This document shows, piece by piece, positions 5,100-6,603 of a stretch of DNA of 6,603 nt. Position numbers and translations under genes: made by a program. The notes beneath the pieces were generated by a model, which was given only the letters and a program-made list of their open reading frames with translations, was not told the DNA's origin and did not search any database. This stretch comes from Clostridia bacterium (GTDB taxonomy: Bacteria; Bacillota; Clostridia; Christensenellales; Aristaeellaceae). The first letter of the stretch is position 1. The number at the start of each line of letters is the position of its first letter. The stretch spans positions 1 through 6,603 of the forward strand of contig JAFUGB010000243.1 of the NCBI GenBank assembly GCA_017469605.1, in the 5' to 3' direction.

Positions 5100-6362
5100 A
5101 TGAATCCATTCAGCGAAAAGCCGGCAAAGATGGACAGCTTTTTCAAATCCTGGCAGCAGATCTAGGTGAAGCCCTATAACAAAAACGAGGTGGACCCCTA
5201 CACCCGCACGCGCATCATCCTGATGAATGGCACGGAGTACGAGGCGGTATGGTTTACCCAGCAGTTCCAGCGCCACATACAGGACAACGAGCTGCGCCGC
5301 GCCCTGGCCCTGAGCCGCCGGGTGGAGCAGCAGCAGCAAAAGGTGATCGCCGCGCTGAAGCCGGCGGATGAAACCGTGCTGGAGCACACCATCGGCTACG
5401 AGCAGCTGGCGGTGGACCTGACGGCGGGCATGGCGGCAAACGAGCCCGATCCCATGGTGAAGGCCGCGCTGGATTTTGCGTTGCTGGAGGATTTTGACCA
5501 TCTGTACCGCTACAGCGACCTGCTGGAGCAGGAAAGCGGCGTGCGGGCCGAACAGCTGGTGGGCCATTATACCGAGATCATGCCCGGTCGTCCCACCATT
5601 GCCGAGCACCGGCACCCCACCGATAACGTGCGCTTCTTCATCGACAACAAAACAGCCCATCCGCTGACCAAGCTGCATACCGCCATCATCACGGCGGCCG
5701 AGCAGCAGACCATGAACTATTATATGAACATCTGCGCCACCTATCCCACCGACGTGGGCCGCAGGCTATACCAGGAAATCGGCCTCATCGAGGAGCAGCA
5801 CGTGACCCAGTACGGCAGCCTGATGGATCCCCGGGCCACCATGCTGGAGTGCCTGCTGATGCACGAATACACCGAATGCTACCTGTATTATTCCTGCTAT
5901 ATGGATGAAACCGATCCCTTTGTAAAGCAGGTATGGGAGGAGCACTTTGAGCAGGAGGTGGCCCACCTGCACGCCGCGGCCGACCTGCTCAAAAAGTATG
6001 AAAAGAAGGACTGGCAGCAGGTGATCCCCGAGGGCAAATTCCCCGAGCTGCTCAAGCTGCATGAAAACATCGCCTATGTGCGCGGCGTGCTGCAAAGCCA
6101 GGCGCACCTGACCTCCAGGCTGGAAAACTATATTGCCGAAAACCAGCTGCCGGGCAACGCGCCCTTCTACATGTTCCAGCAGGCGCTGAACACGCCGCCG
6201 GAGCAGGTGCCCACCCACTTTGTGATCCAGGATTATATCAAGGCCCACGGCCAGGACTACCGCTGGCAGACCGCCGAGGAGCCCATCCCCGCCCTGCGTG
6301 ACCGCACCCAGGACGATATCACCGTGGGCCGGGAAGGCGCCGCCAGGGCGTATATGCAATAA
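5100..6362 (+). CDS. Ferritin-like helical protein of unknown function, with in-frame TAG at codon 22
   Basis: The uninterrupted part is GTG 5166 to TAA 6362 (398 residues). I extend it to ATG 5100, in the same frame, because AGGA (5086-5089) sits 10 bases upstream and the added residues (MNPFSEKPAKMDSFFKSWQQ) look protein-like, whereas GTG 5166 has no Shine-Dalgarno sequence. The full reading would be 420 residues with TAG as codon 22. Numbered that way, the protein is mainly helical, with repeated acidic/His motifs like those of diiron four-helix bundles: E101 in YEQLAVDL, E130-x3-H134 (LEDFDH), E201 in AAEQQTMNYY, E231-x2-H234 (EEQH), E256/E259 in HEYTECY, and E286-x2-H289 (EVAH). Metal binding is inference. 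No signal peptide or membrane segment is visible. It may be amber-recoded, truncated by a nonsense mutation, or hit by a base error. I know of no assigned function. Confidence 0.75.
5163..5165 (+). other. In-frame TAG between ATG 5100 and the long frame
   Basis: Counting codons from ATG 5100: the last sense codons are TGG CAG CAG ATC (5151-5162), then TAG, then GTG AAG CCC TAT (5166 onward). The frame is the same on both sides, so one base decides whether this is a single 420-codon gene. TAG differs by one base from the Tyr codons TAT and TAC. The GTG directly after TAG is the start automatic gene callers would choose. Confidence 0.85.
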
Positions 6363-6603
6363 GCGCCAAAGGAAGTTATACGAAAACCTGATGAAAACAC
6401 AAAATTGGCAGGGAAGGGATACGAACGGGGGCGTTCTCTTTCGGAGCCCGAAAGAGAACCATAAAGGGCTGCGTTTGTCGCCGTAAAAGCGGCAAACGCA
6501 AAGAGAAACGATATCATAAAGACCCGCTCCCGGGCGGCGCGGCAAAGCCGCGCGACCTGTGCGCTTTGCGCACAGGAAAAAGCAGGGCAATTTGCAGAAA
6601 AAC
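6363..6603. repeat. Cluster of four hairpins in the non-coding right end
   Basis: No convincing gene follows 6362. Four stem-loops lie within 144 bases: 6433-6459, a perfect 12-bp stem with loop AGC; 6471-6499, an 11-bp stem with one G-U pair and loop CGTAAAA; 6537-6553, a perfect 7-bp GC stem with loop AAA; 6556-6576, a perfect 9-bp stem CCTGTGCGC with loop TTT. None is followed by a T-run on either strand, so they do not look like standard intrinsic terminators. CATAAAG recurs in the spacers at 6460-6466 and 6515-6521. They may be an intergenic palindromic repeat element (REP/BIME-like) or a structured RNA; the window ends soon after, so the context is incomplete. Confidence 0.6.

Noticed and set aside
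6391..6486. Small 31-codon ORF after the last gene
   Set aside because: GGAAG is too far from the ATG and the frame is made up largely of the hairpin sequences, so coding is unlikely.
6433..6576. CRISPR array
   Set aside because: The hairpins differ in sequence and spacing; there are no identical direct repeats with uniform spacers.
5766..6590. Minus-strand 274-codon frame at the right end
   Set aside because: Mostly antisense to the ferritin-like gene; its start lies in the hairpin region and there is no credible ribosome binding site or motif.

Overview
This window comes from a GC-rich, low-AT-intergenic member of the Firmicutes (Bacillota), most likely an anaerobic Clostridia-type bacterium. 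The evidence is gene content: RicT (YaaT), the c-di-AMP receptor DarA (YaaQ/PstA), HolB, a Bacillus-type PurR and Pth are all near-origin Firmicutes genes. Ribosome binding sites are strong (AAAGGAGG, GGGAGG, GGGGGG), and promoters are sigma-A-like with TATAAT -10 boxes. The coding DNA is visibly GC-rich while promoters are AT-rich.

Layout. Positions 1-2168, minus strand: an operon read right to left, darA, holB, ricT. holB and ricT overlap by 13 bases, and ricT runs off the left edge. Positions 2169-2331: a divergent promoter region, with one sigma-A-like promoter for darA and an extended -10 promoter for the gene on the plus strand. Positions 2332-3492, plus strand: a DUF2974/Mbeg1-like alpha/beta-hydrolase protein with a GHSKGG nucleophile elbow. 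Positions 3493-3601: a promoter with two inverted PurBox-like sites, followed by purR (3602-4414) and pth (4411-4980), which overlap by the four bases ATGA. A short candidate terminator follows pth. Positions 5100-6362: a helical protein rich in Glu/His metal-ligand-like motifs, function unknown. The last 240 bases carry no convincing gene but hold four closely spaced perfect or near-perfect hairpins.

How it fits together. darA-holB-ricT is a shortened version of the B. subtilis tmk-darA-yaaR-holB-ricT-yabA arrangement. purR-pth is a shortened version of the purR-yabJ-spoVG-glmU-prs-ctc-pth arrangement. PurR probably represses its own promoter through the PurBox pair, so pth expression would be tied to purine/PRPP status.

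The most noteworthy observation is in the last gene. Its best start (ATG at 5100 with a Shine-Dalgarno sequence) is separated from the long conserved-looking frame by a single in-frame TAG at 5163-5165, with no shift of frame. This could be amber readthrough (including pyrrolysine), a nonsense mutation with restart at the adjacent GTG, or a base error. All six complete genes use TAA or TGA to terminate, none TAG, which is compatible with amber recoding but far from proof. No pyl genes or other recoding machinery are in this window.
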